Positions 7,394-16,210 are shown, numbered from the stretch's first letter. The stretch is DNA of 64,000 bases from Clostridiales bacterium (GCA_012837965.1 DUQF01000025.1:1-64000), one strand, 5' to 3'. Program-made: numbers and translations. The notes: a model not told the origin generated them from the sequence alone.

Positions 7394-9160
7394 ATGCAAG
7401 CGATGATTCTTTTGCCCGTTTTTTTGCCCGTCTTTTTACCTATGCTGCTTGCGCCTTTTGCGGCACGCTTGGAAAAACAAAGGCCCGACCAAGGAATGAA
7501 GCTCACCCTCATTGGCGTTGCAATTACCTTTGCTTTATGTTTGGGCTTATTTATCAGCGCCACCTTAAAACACAATGTCACTTTTGGCTTCACTAATCTA
7601 TTATTCGTGGGCCTTTCCTTTGAGGCCGACTTTTTCCGCAGCATTTATTCGGTTGTCGCCTCCTTCATGTGGCTGATAAGCCTAATGATGGTTCCTGAAT
7701 ACATGCCAAACAAGCGGCCAAGATATCTGTTTTTTAGCTTAATGACCTTAGGAGCAACCTTAGGCCTGTTTTTAGCCAACGACCTTGTTACCTGCTTTAT
7801 CTTTTTTGAAATCATGTCCTTTACAAGCTACCCTTGGGTGGCGCAGGAAGAAACGCCGGAGGCCATGCGGGCGGCGCAGACCTACCTTGCCATCGCCGTC
7901 TTTGGCGGCATGTGCATCCTCTTTGGGTTGTGGCTGCTCTATCCCCTCACCGGCGGATATAACTATGCTCACTTAAAAACCGTATTAAGCACTCAAACAC
8001 CTACCGCTTCCCTTTACATCGCAAGCGCGCTGATGGCGCTGGGTTTTGGCGCAAAGGCGGGCATGTTCCCCGTGCATATTTGGCTGCCCAAAGCTCACCC
8101 CGTAGCGCCCGCTCCGGCAAGCGCTCTGTTATCAGGCGTCTTAACCAAGGCGGGCATCTGGGGCATCTTGGTGGTAGCAACCCGTCTTTTGCCGGGCGAC
8201 CTCCTTTTTTCCAATGCGCTGCTTGTCATTGGCACGATTACCATGTTTTTAGGCGCACTCCTTGCCCTATTTTCCATCGATTTAAAGCGCACGCTGGCCT
8301 GCTCGTCTATGAGCCAAATCGGCTTTATTATCGTAGGCGCTGCCATTCACAGCCTGCTTGGGGAGCACAACGCCATTCCCGCCTCGGGCATCGTGCTGCA
8401 CATGCTCAACCACTCCCTGATTAAGCTCACCCTCTTTTTAGCGGCAGGGGCCGTGTATATGGGGCTGCATAAGCTAAACCTCAACGACGTTCGGGGCTTT
8501 GGGCGCAAAAAGCCTTTCTTGCACCTCTGCTTTTTGGCAGGCGCTGCCTCCATATCGGGCATTCCCGGCTTTTCAGGCTATATCAGCAAAACGCTGCTGC
8601 ATGAAAGTATCATTGAATACATTGTAGAGCTGCAAGCCCATGGTCAGGGCGCCGGCTTGTATCAGGTGGTAGAGTGGATCTTTACCATTTCAGGCGGCTT
8701 TACTTTCGCCTATATGCTGAAACTATATATCTGCCTCTTTTGGGAAAAACCCTCCGCCACCGTTTTGGCAGCCTCGCAAGCAAGACTTCAGCCCCTATCC
8801 CGCATTGCCCTTGCCATTTCCGCCGTTGTTTTGTTTGTTTTTGGCCTTTTCCCGCACCAGATCATGGAAAAGGCGGGTATGTTGTCCTCGCCTTTCCTTC
8901 AGTCCCAGGCAATGCACCCCGTAGCCTATTCGGCCTTTGTCAATCTAAAAGGACAATTCATTTCCCTTGCCATTGGCCTTTTGCTTTATCTGTTAATTGT
9001 GCAAACCTTCCTATCCAAGAAAGAAGAGGACGGGCGCATTTACCTTAACCGCTGGCCCGAGTGCATCGACCTTGAAGACGGGGTCTATCGCCCCGCTATT
9101 CAAAAGTTGGCCGAAGGGCTTGGTAAAGTAGCGCAGGCAGTAAGCCTCGAAAAAAACTAA
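7394..9160 (+). CDS. Second antiporter-like subunit with C-terminal extension
   Basis: Membrane protein of 588 residues, the same family as the gene before it but longer. Conserved charged positions: glutamate in CFIFFEIMSF (about 138), lysine in GFGAKAGMFPVHIWLP (about 223), AHPVAPAPASALLSGVLTKAG, HMLNHSLIKLTLF (about 343), and lysine in GFSGYISKTLLHE (about 402). After the core come two further hydrophobic helices and a soluble tail (about 545-588, YLNRWPECIDLEDGVYRP). This is reminiscent of the extra C-terminal helices of NuoL/HyfB-like subunits. AGGAGG precedes ATG 7394. A terminator follows, so the operon has just these two genes. It may be an ion-translocating pair acting with a distant redox module, or a stand-alone antiporter. 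Confidence 0.8.
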   Translation: MQAMILLPVFLPVFLPMLLAPFAARLEKQRPDQGMKLTLIGVAITFALCLGLFISATLKHNVTFGFTNLLFVGLSFEADFFRSIYSVVASFMWLISLMMVPEYMPNKRPRYLFFSLMTLGATLGLFLANDLVTCFIFFEIMSFTSYPWVAQEETPEAMRAAQTYLAIAVFGGMCILFGLWLLYPLTGGYNYAHLKTVLSTQTPTASLYIASALMALGFGAKAGMFPVHIWLPKAHPVAPAPASALLSGVLTKAGIWGILVVATRLLPGDLLFSNALLVIGTITMFLGALLALFSIDLKRTLACSSMSQIGFIIVGAAIHSLLGEHNAIPASGIVLHMLNHSLIKLTLFLAAGAVYMGLHKLNLNDVRGFGRKKPFLHLCFLAGAASISGIPGFSGYISKTLLHESIIEYIVELQAHGQGAGLYQVVEWIFTISGGFTFAYMLKLYICLFWEKPSATVLAASQARLQPLSRIALAISAVVLFVFGLFPHQIMEKAGMLSSPFLQSQAMHPVAYSAFVNLKGQFISLAIGLLLYLLIVQTFLSKKEEDGRIYLNRWPECIDLEDGVYRPAIQKLAEGLGKVAQAVSLEKN

Positions 9161-9185
9161 AATTTTTTACACTCCAATTGTTAGG

Positions 9186-9224
9186 CAAGATAACGTGAAA
9201 ATCTCCACGTTATCTTGCTTTTTT
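9186..9224 (+). terminator. Intrinsic terminator of the antiporter-like operon
   Basis: CAAGATAACGTG (9186-9197) pairs perfectly with CACGTTATCTTG (9206-9217) over an 8-base loop and is followed by CTTTTTT. Confidence 0.9.
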
Positions 9225-9249
9225 AAAGTAAAAATATTGGAACAAAGCC

Positions 9250-9280
9250 TTGCTTGTGACGCTACGTCATGGTTTATAAT
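9250..9280 (+). promoter_or_regulatory. MerR-type promoter with 19-base spacer and dyad
   Basis: -35 TTGCTT (9250-9255) and -10 TATAAT (9275-9280) are 19 bases apart. The spacer GTGACGCTACGTCATGGTT holds the perfect dyad TGACG-CTA-CGTCA (9257-9269). Over-long spacers with a central dyad are the hallmark of MerR-activated promoters, in which the regulator twists the DNA to realign the boxes. The gene it drives is itself a MerR regulator. Confidence 0.85.
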
Positions 9281-9303
9281 GGTACATAGGAGGTGAAAAG
9301 GAC

Positions 9304-10083
9304 ATGATAAAAGACAGAACCCCAAAATACATGATGGTCGGTGAAGTGGCGGAAAAGATGGGTGTATCCGTTCGTACCCTACAATATTATGATAAGGAAG
9401 GCTTATTGTCCCCGTCAGCGCAATCAGAGGGAGGACGGAGGCTTTATACCGACAAAGACTTGGTTACCCTCCATCAAATTTTGTCCTTAAAATCTTTGGG
9501 CTTTTCTTTAAGCGACATTAAAGAGCGGTTATTCTCCTTGGATACTCCGGAAGATGTTGCCAAGGTTCTTGAAGAGCAGGCAAATGACATACGCCAAAAA
9601 ATAACCGCACTGACCGCATCTTTAGCGGAAATAGAACAGCTGCGAGAAGAAATATTGCAAATGCAGGAGGTTGATTTCAAAAAATATGCGGATATCATCG
9701 TCAACCTTCAAATGAAAAATGAGTTTTACTATGTCATTAAGCAATTAGATGATGAAACGCTTGACCACTTTCGCCGTCGCTTCGATAAAAAAAGCGGCCA
9801 GAAGTTTCTTGACCGAATGAATGACTTAAACGATAAAATTGACAAGCTCCAAAAGAAAAAGGTTCCGCCGGAAAGCAAGCACGCGCAAAAGCTTGCCAAA
9901 GCTTATTGGGAACTGGTGATGGAAATAACAAACGGGGACATGAGTATGCTGCCCAAGCTGATTGAGGCGGCAAATCAAGGAGATAGCGAGAAAGAAATTG
10001 TCAGCCCTTATCTTGAAAAATCCCTTGAAGTCTATTTTTCTAATCTCGGTACAAATCCTTTTGAGGGGGGCAAAAATGAATGA
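9304..10083 (+). CDS. MerR-family transcriptional regulator with ligand-sensing tail
   Basis: 259 residues. The N-terminal winged helix reads MMVGEVAEKMGVSVRTLQYYDKEG when followed from residue 10 (given in parts: VGEVAEKMGVSVRTLQYYDKE, then GGRRLY). A long dimerisation coiled coil spans about 85-125. The C-terminal part (about 130-259) is helical and contains YWELVMEITNGD, reminiscent of TipAS-type ligand-binding tails, but I cannot confirm this. No metal-binding cysteines are present, so the signal is probably an organic or drug-like molecule. AGGAGGTG precedes ATG 9304. It overlaps the ABC ATPase gene by 8 bases, so it should control the exporter and itself through the 19-base-spacer promoter. 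Confidence 0.88.
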   Translation: MIKDRTPKYMMVGEVAEKMGVSVRTLQYYDKEGLLSPSAQSEGGRRLYTDKDLVTLHQILSLKSLGFSLSDIKERLFSLDTPEDVAKVLEEQANDIRQKITALTASLAEIEQLREEILQMQEVDFKKYADIIVNLQMKNEFYYVIKQLDDETLDHFRRRFDKKSGQKFLDRMNDLNDKIDKLQKKKVPPESKHAQKLAKAYWELVMEITNGDMSMLPKLIEAANQGDSEKEIVSPYLEKSLEVYFSNLGTNPFEGGKNE

Positions 10084-10891
10084 AGCAATCAAGGTGACAA
10101 ACCTGCGAAAAAGCTACGGAGAACAAGTTGTTCTTAAAGGAATAGACCTGTCGATCGCAGCAGGCGAAACCTTCGCGCTGCTTGGCGTGAACGGAGCGGG
10201 AAAGACAACAGCCCTTGAATGCATCGAGGGGCTGAGAAAATACGATAGCGGCAACATTCAAGTCAACGGTAAAATGGGCATTCAGCTGCAATCTTCATCC
10301 TTGCCTGCCCACATTAAGCCCCTGGAAGCCGTTCAGTTGTTCGCAAAATGGAACAACGCAGCCGTTGATAATACAATGCTTGAAATGCTTGGAATTCAGG
10401 ATATCAAAAAGAAGCAATATACCCAGCTTTCAACAGGACAAAAGCGGCGGCTGCACCTTGCGCTTGCATTGATTAACAATCCCGACATTGTATTTCTTGA
10501 CGAGCCTACCGCAGGCCTTGATGTGCAGGGGCGCGCCTCTTTGCACGAACAAATCCGCCTGCTGAAATCACAGGGAAAAACCATTGTTTTAGCCAGCCAC
10601 GATATGGCGGAAGTGGAAGCCCTCTGCGACCGCATTGCCGTATTAAATCACGGAGAGATTGTTTTTTGCGGTACCGCTGATGAATTAACCGAAACGATGG
10701 GCAAAAAATACTTCATCCATATTAAAACCAGCCAAGGGGGGCAAACAGTCGAAACCGACAACATCGGCGATACCTTGCTGTCTTTGCTGGCGGAACTAAA
10801 AGCAAACGATCTTGAACTTTTGGATATTAAGGTAGACAGGGGCACCTTGGAGGAACATTTTTTAGAAATAGCAAGGAGGAACAACAAATGA
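10076..10891 (+). CDS. ABC transporter ATP-binding subunit (exporter type)
   Basis: Cytoplasmic ATPase of 271 residues that powers the permease at 10888. Walker A GVNGAGKTT (about 37-45), the Q-loop region MGIQLQSSSLP, signature LSTGQKRRL (about 120), Walker B IVFLDEPTAG and the switch histidine in LASHDMAEVE. The C-terminal part (about 210-271) is the short extension seen in CcmA/drug-exporter ATPases. Start ATG 10076 follows GAGGGGGG; the frame is open further upstream to 9962, but that only shadows the MerR gene. It overlaps both neighbours (8 bases before, 4 after), a tight three-gene operon. Confidence 0.92.
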   Translation: MNEAIKVTNLRKSYGEQVVLKGIDLSIAAGETFALLGVNGAGKTTALECIEGLRKYDSGNIQVNGKMGIQLQSSSLPAHIKPLEAVQLFAKWNNAAVDNTMLEMLGIQDIKKKQYTQLSTGQKRRLHLALALINNPDIVFLDEPTAGLDVQGRASLHEQIRLLKSQGKTIVLASHDMAEVEALCDRIAVLNHGEIVFCGTADELTETMGKKYFIHIKTSQGGQTVETDNIGDTLLSLLAELKANDLELLDIKVDRGTLEEHFLEIARRNNK

Positions 10892-11604
10892 CAACTTTTC
10901 TTTATGGGTTGGTACTACAGTTTAAATTAGACAAACGAAGCAAGTCCTTACTGGTTACCTACTACGTTGTTCCCCTGATTTTCTTCCTTCTTATGGGCGG
11001 TATTTTTACATCTATTATGCCAAACATGAAAGAAACGCTTGTTCAGTCCATGATTGTAATGGGGGTGTCCATGGGCGCTTTTTTAGGGTATCCGCACGCT
11101 TTAGCCCAAACGTACGGCAGCGACATTAAAAAAGTCTATCAGGCAAACGGCGTGTCGCTATCCTTTGGGCTTATCACGATGTTTTTATCCGCTTTTATTC
11201 ATTTAATGCTCATGTGTAGCGTGATTGTTTTTCTGGCTCCTGTGCTTTTTGAAGCCCAACGACCTGAACGCCTGCCCTTATTTTACGCCGCCTTGGCTAT
11301 TTATCTAAGCGCATCGCTGAGTGTCGGTAGCGCATTGGGGTTAATTGTCAAAAATCAAGCAAAACTGACAATGACGGGACAGCTTTTATTCCTGCCGTCC
11401 ATCATGCTGTCGGGTATTATGTTTCCAGCTGAACTGCTTCCAAACATTTTGAATACAATTGGGCAAATTTTCCCTGCACATTGGGGTTATAGATTCATGC
11501 AAGTTGGCGGTTTCCAAATTCAAAATTTATGGTATCTTTTGGTCATTTTGATACTCGCATCAATTGTCTGCGGTCTACTTGTCAAAAAACAGAAATTTGA
11601 GTAG
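10888..11604 (+). CDS. ABC-2 type permease
   Basis: Integral membrane half of the exporter, 238 residues with about six hydrophobic helices. It contains the ABC-2 family feature near the C-terminus: LFLPSIMLSGIMFP (about 168-182), then a short extracellular turn and the last two helices. The ATG overlaps the ATPase stop (ATGA). With a MerR regulator in front, the likely role is efflux of a toxic small molecule or antibiotic. The substrate is not deducible. Ends in TAG, which shows that TAG is a normal stop in this genome. Confidence 0.85.
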   Translation: MTTFLYGLVLQFKLDKRSKSLLVTYYVVPLIFFLLMGGIFTSIMPNMKETLVQSMIVMGVSMGAFLGYPHALAQTYGSDIKKVYQANGVSLSFGLITMFLSAFIHLMLMCSVIVFLAPVLFEAQRPERLPLFYAALAIYLSASLSVGSALGLIVKNQAKLTMTGQLLFLPSIMLSGIMFPAELLPNILNTIGQIFPAHWGYRFMQVGGFQIQNLWYLLVILILASIVCGLLVKKQKFE

Positions 11605-11628
11605 GGTTCAAATTTTTAAAACAACCAG

Positions 11629-11668
11629 AATAAACGCTCATGTGAGTTTTTTTACATGAGCGTTTATT
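11629..11668. terminator. Long hairpin between convergent genes
   Basis: A perfect 15-base stem (11629-11643 with 11654-11668) with the loop GAGTTTTTTT. No long T run follows on the plus strand, so termination there may be weak. The palindrome sits between the ABC permease and the convergent secreted protein and could serve both. Confidence 0.6.
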
Positions 11669-11681
11669 TCATTGATCATTC

Positions 11682-13586
11682 TCAGTCTTCTATTTTTTCA
11701 CCGGTCATCCTCTCCCAAGCAGAGCGGATGGCTTTCTGGTTGGATACGCCGTAGTTGGGGTCATTTCTCTGGGCTTCGTCCATGTCCCTGAAGAAATGAA
11801 CGCACAGGTGGCCGCCAAAACCATTGTTGTTAATAGCGCCTGAAAGGTGCGGACGGTTGTGCATACTGGCAAGCGTCCACTTGCCGGAAGGCAGCTTCAC
11901 ATACACAATGTTAATGTTCCAAGACGGCGCGCCAAAGGCGGAATTCATGATCTTGGTATCGTCATAGGTGAGGGGCTCGGAGTCGGCGTGCCTGCCAAGG
12001 GAGTAAAAGCGTATGGTAAAGGACTTGCCAGACCCCGGATGGTAAACTGTTGCCCGCTGCCCTGATGAAATCGAGGGTTTAACTTCCTTGTACCAATGTA
12101 AAAGTTGCACGTTGGAAGGCGATACGCCCGTGCCTGCCGGAGTGCCCGACATGGGACCAGAGGCATCCTTTGCGCCCGTGCCATAAAGCGCCCTCTGGGT
12201 GGAGCTGTCGGCAATGCCGCTGACAGTTAGCCCGTTAATGTCTTGGAAAGCGACAATTGCTTGGTGAGTGATTGTGTCAAAGGTACCGTTCACAGTAACA
12301 GTAAAGCCCAGCTCCTTTAGCCTTGTTTGAAGCTGCGATACGCTTGGTCCCTTGTTGTCAATACGAAGGGTCTGGAAACTTGTCGGCACTTGTCCATACT
12401 TGACTGCCGAAGGCTGGTCAAGCACAGCATAGGTGTTGTTCCCCACAATGCCGTCGACCGTTAAGCCGTTTAAGCCTTGGAAAGAACAGACAGCCTGCTT
12501 GGTTTGTTCATCATAGATACTTGTCTTCTGAACGGGATAGAGAAGCTCTGCCAAACGCTGTTGAAGCGCAAAAACATCTTCCCCCGCTTCGCCGCCCCTT
12601 AAGGTACGCCTTTGCGTTTCTTCTTCCTCAAGCACGGACGGATCATCGGACGCAGGTGTCGGGGTCGGAAGAGGAATCGTTGTTTGGATGGGCGCTATGG
12701 TCTGCTCGGGTGCGGGTGTTGGGGTAGGTTTATCTTCGCTAAACTGTAAAAACTTGCTCATGACATATCCGGTTGAGCCATTATAGGCAACCAGACACCA
12801 ATCATTTTCTTTGGAAAGCAAAGACACCATTGCTAGATTAGGGATAGTGCGCATAAAGGTACTTGCCCTTTGTACTTTTTGGCTGCGCATATTCAGGGTG
12901 CCACCGTTAGGCGTAACCACTTTGGCAACACCCAAAGAAGCTTGACCCGTCTGATTGTTTGGGGTAGGCGCCTGATTTTCAACGGGTGATTGGGACATTA
13001 AAGGATCTTGTGTTTCGTTAGGCGTTTGGACACTCTCTTGCGCCTGATAAAGTCGTGTTAGCGTTTTTGGCCCGGCCACACCGTCAACCGATAAGCCGTT
13101 TTTAGACTGATAGGCCATCACCGCCGCTTTGGTACGAATACCAAACACGCCGTCCGCCCTGCCGCAGGCAAAGCCCAATTCGTTGAGCCTTTGCTGCAAG
13201 GCACGTACCGCCTGGGCATTATCGCCAAGACGCAGGGTACGGGTAACAGGAGGAACTACGTTAGAAGCTGATGCGCCTGAAGCAGGAGGGGTCGCTATCG
13301 ATCCGGAACCACTTTGAGCCCCCCGATACAATCGTGTTAAGGTTTGGTTACCGGCAAGGCCATCCACATACAAGCCTTCCTTCCTCTGGAAACTTTCAAC
13401 CGTCCTTTGGGTTAAGGGGCCGTACTTGCCATCGGGGTTGATGGAATAGCCAAGGCTTTTTAATTGCCGCTGCATTTGCAGAACGCCTTGCCCCGACATA
13501 CCGGGACGCAGGGTAGAATATGCCGCCAAAGCGGATGAAGCCGTAAGGCTTAATATAAGCAAAATGGTAAGCGCTTTCTTTTTCAT
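11682..13586 (-). CDS. Secreted protein with four peptidoglycan-binding repeats and an SH3 domain
   Basis: 634 residues, exported (signal peptide 1-22, ending SALAA). Order: peptidoglycan-binding 1 repeat (about 24-90), second repeat (about 115-180), bacterial SH3 (about 225-285; LNMRS... and GYVMSKFLQF), a Thr/Pro-rich linker (about 290-325), third and fourth repeats (about 330-395 and 405-470). A C-terminal domain of about 140 residues follows, with HNRPH, NNNGFGGHLCVHFFRDMD and a final QKAIRSAW. The repeats share LR.G..g..V..LQ.rL and GL.VDG.aG. The C-terminal domain has conserved-looking His/Cys positions and could be a hydrolase or a wall-binding module; I do not recognise its name. Start ATG 13586, after AAAGGAG. 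Confidence 0.82.
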   Translation of the reverse strand: MKKKALTILLILSLTASSALAAYSTLRPGMSGQGVLQMQRQLKSLGYSINPDGKYGPLTQRTVESFQRKEGLYVDGLAGNQTLTRLYRGAQSGSGSIATPPASGASASNVVPPVTRTLRLGDNAQAVRALQQRLNELGFACGRADGVFGIRTKAAVMAYQSKNGLSVDGVAGPKTLTRLYQAQESVQTPNETQDPLMSQSPVENQAPTPNNQTGQASLGVAKVVTPNGGTLNMRSQKVQRASTFMRTIPNLAMVSLLSKENDWCLVAYNGSTGYVMSKFLQFSEDKPTPTPAPEQTIAPIQTTIPLPTPTPASDDPSVLEEEETQRRTLRGGEAGEDVFALQQRLAELLYPVQKTSIYDEQTKQAVCSFQGLNGLTVDGIVGNNTYAVLDQPSAVKYGQVPTSFQTLRIDNKGPSVSQLQTRLKELGFTVTVNGTFDTITHQAIVAFQDINGLTVSGIADSSTQRALYGTGAKDASGPMSGTPAGTGVSPSNVQLLHWYKEVKPSISSGQRATVYHPGSGKSFTIRFYSLGRHADSEPLTYDDTKIMNSAFGAPSWNINIVYVKLPSGKWTLASMHNRPHLSGAINNNGFGGHLCVHFFRDMDEAQRNDPNYGVSNQKAIRSAWERMTGEKIED

Positions 13587-13610
13587 CTCAAGCACACTCC
13601 TTTCAAGGGG

Positions 13611-13639
13611 AGTATAACATATTAAAATCATTTTGTAAA
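13611..13639 (-). promoter_or_regulatory. Promoter of the peptidoglycan-binding protein
   Basis: Minus strand: -35 TTTACA (13634-13639), a 17-base spacer, -10 TATACT (13611-13616). Confidence 0.65.
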
Positions 13640-13672
13640 CACTTTTGAAATAATTGTAATAATTTTGTAATA

Positions 13673-13702
13673 TTGACAGGCCTCCCTCTTCTCCCTTATA
13701 AT
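13673..13702 (+). promoter_or_regulatory. Promoter of the 13742-16165 genes
   Basis: TTGACA (13673-13678), an 18-base spacer, TATAAT (13697-13702). It is divergent from the promoter at 13611-13639, with about 35 bases between the two -35 boxes. Confidence 0.75.
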
Positions 13703-13741
13703 GAGCGAAAGTCATTCTAAGAAGAATCTAAGGAGAAGTTT

Positions 13742-15043
13742 ATGAATAAACGCCGCATCATTTCTTTGCTCACTGCCCTTTTACTTTTTCATATACCCGT
13801 CCTATCCCAAGGCCTTTCCATCACCACCCAAACATTGGAAAAGGGCATGCAGGGAGTTTACTATGAACAAATTCTCACCTGCAATACGCCCGCAGCGGAG
13901 TTTGCCCTTCTATACAATAACGACGGGGAAACCGGATTGCCTGCGGGCTTTAAGCTGTCCAAATCAGGCTATTTAAGGGGTATTGCCAAGCATCCCGGCA
14001 CCTATGTGTTTCGGGTGGCTGCCAACCTTGGAAATGAGGAGGTCACTGCTACCCTTACCTTAAAAATCGCCCCCTTTAACGAAAGCACCCTGACTTTGGG
14101 CGGCAAAGACAGCAAACTCATCGGTCAGGGCAGAGATTCCATTGTAGGCATCGCAAACGCCATGCAAGGCGGACGGGCCGCCATGGCCGGTGAACGCGCC
14201 TTTGTTGCAGGCAGGAAGGGCTATCTATACCAAAGTGCCGCTCCTTTTGAAAAAACCACCCTTCGCTACAAAACACAGGCTTACTGGTGCCTTGATACTT
14301 TGGGAGACAGCCTCTTTTACTACAACCGTTACCTATACAACCGCCACGCGCTGGATGATTATTCCGATGATGAATATGTCATGCGCATTGTGGAAGATCC
14401 GCTTGGCGAAAAGCCCCGCTTCGCAAGAACCGTTTTTAGCTTTGACGATGTTTCCTGCCTGACGGTCAACAAACAGCTCATTCTCTATATCTATAACGAC
14501 AGCATGATGCTCCTGCCCCATGAAGGCAGCCGCCCGCAAGCCCTGCGCCTATACCATCAGGGAAAGATGCTTAAGCCTAAAATGGCTGTTCCCTATAAGG
14601 GAAACGCCTTTGTGTTGGATAAAAGCGGCATTATCTACCACGGATACTTGGACGGCCAGCTCGCCTACCCACTTACTGACAAAAAGGCTACCGCCTTTAC
14701 CCTGTGTATGGTAGATGATAGGGAACGCCTTGCCTGCCTTGACAAAAACGGGTACATCCGCCTGCAAGGCCTCAACCACACCCACAATGCCCCCACCTTA
14801 GGCAAAATCAAGGCCAAAGCCCTGAACGCTGACGAAACTCATCTATACTATATTGCCCAAAATAACCGGCCTATGCGCCTTAACCTATCGACCGAGGGTG
14901 AAGAACCCGCTGAAATTTGTAACCTGTCCACCGACCAAATCTATGTGTTTGATGAGTATCTCATCCTTCGAAAAAAAGGTACCACCGTCTTTTATATTAT
15001 CAACAAAGAAGGCGGCGATTTGATTCGCCTGAATAAGGAGTAA
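13742..15043 (+). CDS. Secreted Ig-like plus propeller-like protein, function unknown
   Basis: 433 residues with a signal peptide (1-22, ending LSQG). Residues 25-120 resemble a putative Ig (He_PIG/cadherin-like) fold: GLPAGFKLSKSGYLRGIA, then PGTYVFRVAAN. The rest (about 125-433) is a series of short beta-rich repeats, with alternating tyrosines and hydrophobics such as GYLYQS, SLFYYNRYLYNR, THLYYIAQ and QIYVFDEYLILRKKG. This suggests a beta-propeller like that of DUF5050-type surface proteins. No catalytic motif is visible. AAGGAGA precedes ATG 13742. The next gene starts 3 bases after its stop, so they are co-transcribed, although the partner is a predicted cytoplasmic ferredoxin protein. 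Confidence 0.6.
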   Translation: MNKRRIISLLTALLLFHIPVLSQGLSITTQTLEKGMQGVYYEQILTCNTPAAEFALLYNNDGETGLPAGFKLSKSGYLRGIAKHPGTYVFRVAANLGNEEVTATLTLKIAPFNESTLTLGGKDSKLIGQGRDSIVGIANAMQGGRAAMAGERAFVAGRKGYLYQSAAPFEKTTLRYKTQAYWCLDTLGDSLFYYNRYLYNRHALDDYSDDEYVMRIVEDPLGEKPRFARTVFSFDDVSCLTVNKQLILYIYNDSMMLLPHEGSRPQALRLYHQGKMLKPKMAVPYKGNAFVLDKSGIIYHGYLDGQLAYPLTDKKATAFTLCMVDDRERLACLDKNGYIRLQGLNHTHNAPTLGKIKAKALNADETHLYYIAQNNRPMRLNLSTEGEEPAEICNLSTDQIYVFDEYLILRKKGTTVFYIINKEGGDLIRLNKE

Positions 15044-15046
15044 ACC

Positions 15047-16165
15047 ATGTCTATGAAGCCATCTGATGTTTTTTTCACATCCTTTCGTTCCTATAACTTT
15101 GAAAACATGCTGCAAAAGCTAAGGCGCCTTTTAAAAGCCGCCGGTTTTGAGTCCATTGACTTTCAAGACAAGTTTGTTGCCATCAAAATGCACTTTGGCG
15201 AGCCGGGCAACTTGGCTTACCTGCGCCCCAACTACGCTCGATTGGTTGTGGACTATGTGAAGGAGCTGGGCGGAAGGCCGTACCTGACCGACTGCAACAC
15301 CCTGTATGTGGGCATGCGGGCAAACGCCCTTGACCACTTGGAGGCCGCCACGCTCAACGGTTTTACCCCGCAAACGGTGGGCTGCCATGTACTCATCGGC
15401 GATGGTCTGAAAGGCACGGATGAGCAGATTGTTCCCGTTGACGGCGACTTTGTGCGCCACGCCAAAATCGGCCGATCCGTCATGGATGCCGACGTGTTCA
15501 TTTCCCTGACGCATTTTAAAGGGCATGAGAATACAGGCTTTGGCGGTGTCATCAAAAACATTGGCATGGGCTGCGGCTCCCGTGCCGGCAAAAAAGAAAT
15601 GCACTCCGACGCCAAGCCCGCCGTGGAGCGAAAAGACTGCATCGGATGCGGCATCTGCCTTGAACATTGCGCTCACAGCGCCATCACCATTGACGCGGGT
15701 AAGGCCTCCATCGACTCTTCCAAGTGCGTCGGCTGCGTGCGATGTGTTGGCGCCTGTCCTCAAAACGCCATCCACTCCATGAGCGATCGAGGCAACGAAG
15801 TGTTGGTTAAGAAAATCGCCGAATACGCAAAGGCAGTTGTGCAAGGCCGCCCCTGTTTCCACGTGAGTTTGATTATGGACGTGTCCCCCTACTGCGATTG
15901 CCACTCGGAAAACGATGCCCCTATCATCCCCAACGTCGGGATGCTGGCCTCCTTCGACCCTGTCGCCCTTGATAAGGCCTGCGCCGACCTCTCAAACGCC
16001 GCCCCCGTTATCCCCGGTTCTCTGCTGGATGAACACAAGCACCGCAACCGCCACGACCACTTTCATGCCCTGTTTACCTCCACCTGTTGGCAGGATGGGT
16101 TAAAGCACGCAGAATACTTGGGGCTTGGCACCCAAGAGTATCACTTGATTGATATTGATAAATAA
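15047..16165 (+). CDS. DUF362 protein with two [4Fe-4S] ferredoxin motifs
   Basis: 372 residues. A DUF362 fold (about 1-185 and 255-372) surrounds a 2x[4Fe-4S] ferredoxin insert at about 190-245, with the two cysteine motifs CIGCGICLEHC and CVGCVRCVGACP. Other conserved DUF362 features: KMHFGEPGN, TDCNTLYVG, LTHFKGHENTGFGGVIKN and a late FDPVALDKAC. Such proteins are thought to be soluble electron-transfer or iron-sulfur-dependent enzymes of anaerobes; no reaction is established for this type. The ribosome site AAGGAG overlaps the stop region of the preceding gene. A terminator follows at 16183. Confidence 0.88.
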   Translation: MSMKPSDVFFTSFRSYNFENMLQKLRRLLKAAGFESIDFQDKFVAIKMHFGEPGNLAYLRPNYARLVVDYVKELGGRPYLTDCNTLYVGMRANALDHLEAATLNGFTPQTVGCHVLIGDGLKGTDEQIVPVDGDFVRHAKIGRSVMDADVFISLTHFKGHENTGFGGVIKNIGMGCGSRAGKKEMHSDAKPAVERKDCIGCGICLEHCAHSAITIDAGKASIDSSKCVGCVRCVGACPQNAIHSMSDRGNEVLVKKIAEYAKAVVQGRPCFHVSLIMDVSPYCDCHSENDAPIIPNVGMLASFDPVALDKACADLSNAAPVIPGSLLDEHKHRNRHDHFHALFTSTCWQDGLKHAEYLGLGTQEYHLIDIDK

Positions 16166-16182
16166 CAATCATCTTTGCATTG

Positions 16183-16208
16183 AAAAAGCGCCTGTTTCGG
16201 CGCTTTTT
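16183..16208. terminator. Bidirectional terminator between convergent genes
   Basis: AAAAAGCGCC (16183-16192) and GGCGCTTTTT (16199-16208) form a 10-base stem. The A/T ends give a U run in both directions, serving the DUF362 gene and the convergent gene that ends at 16211. Confidence 0.88.
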
Positions 16209-16210
16209 AA

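Noticed and set aside
15131..15904. 257-codon minus-strand open frame opposite the DUF362 gene
   Set aside because: Shadow caused by GC-rich third positions; the plus-strand gene has clear ferredoxin motifs and a ribosome site.
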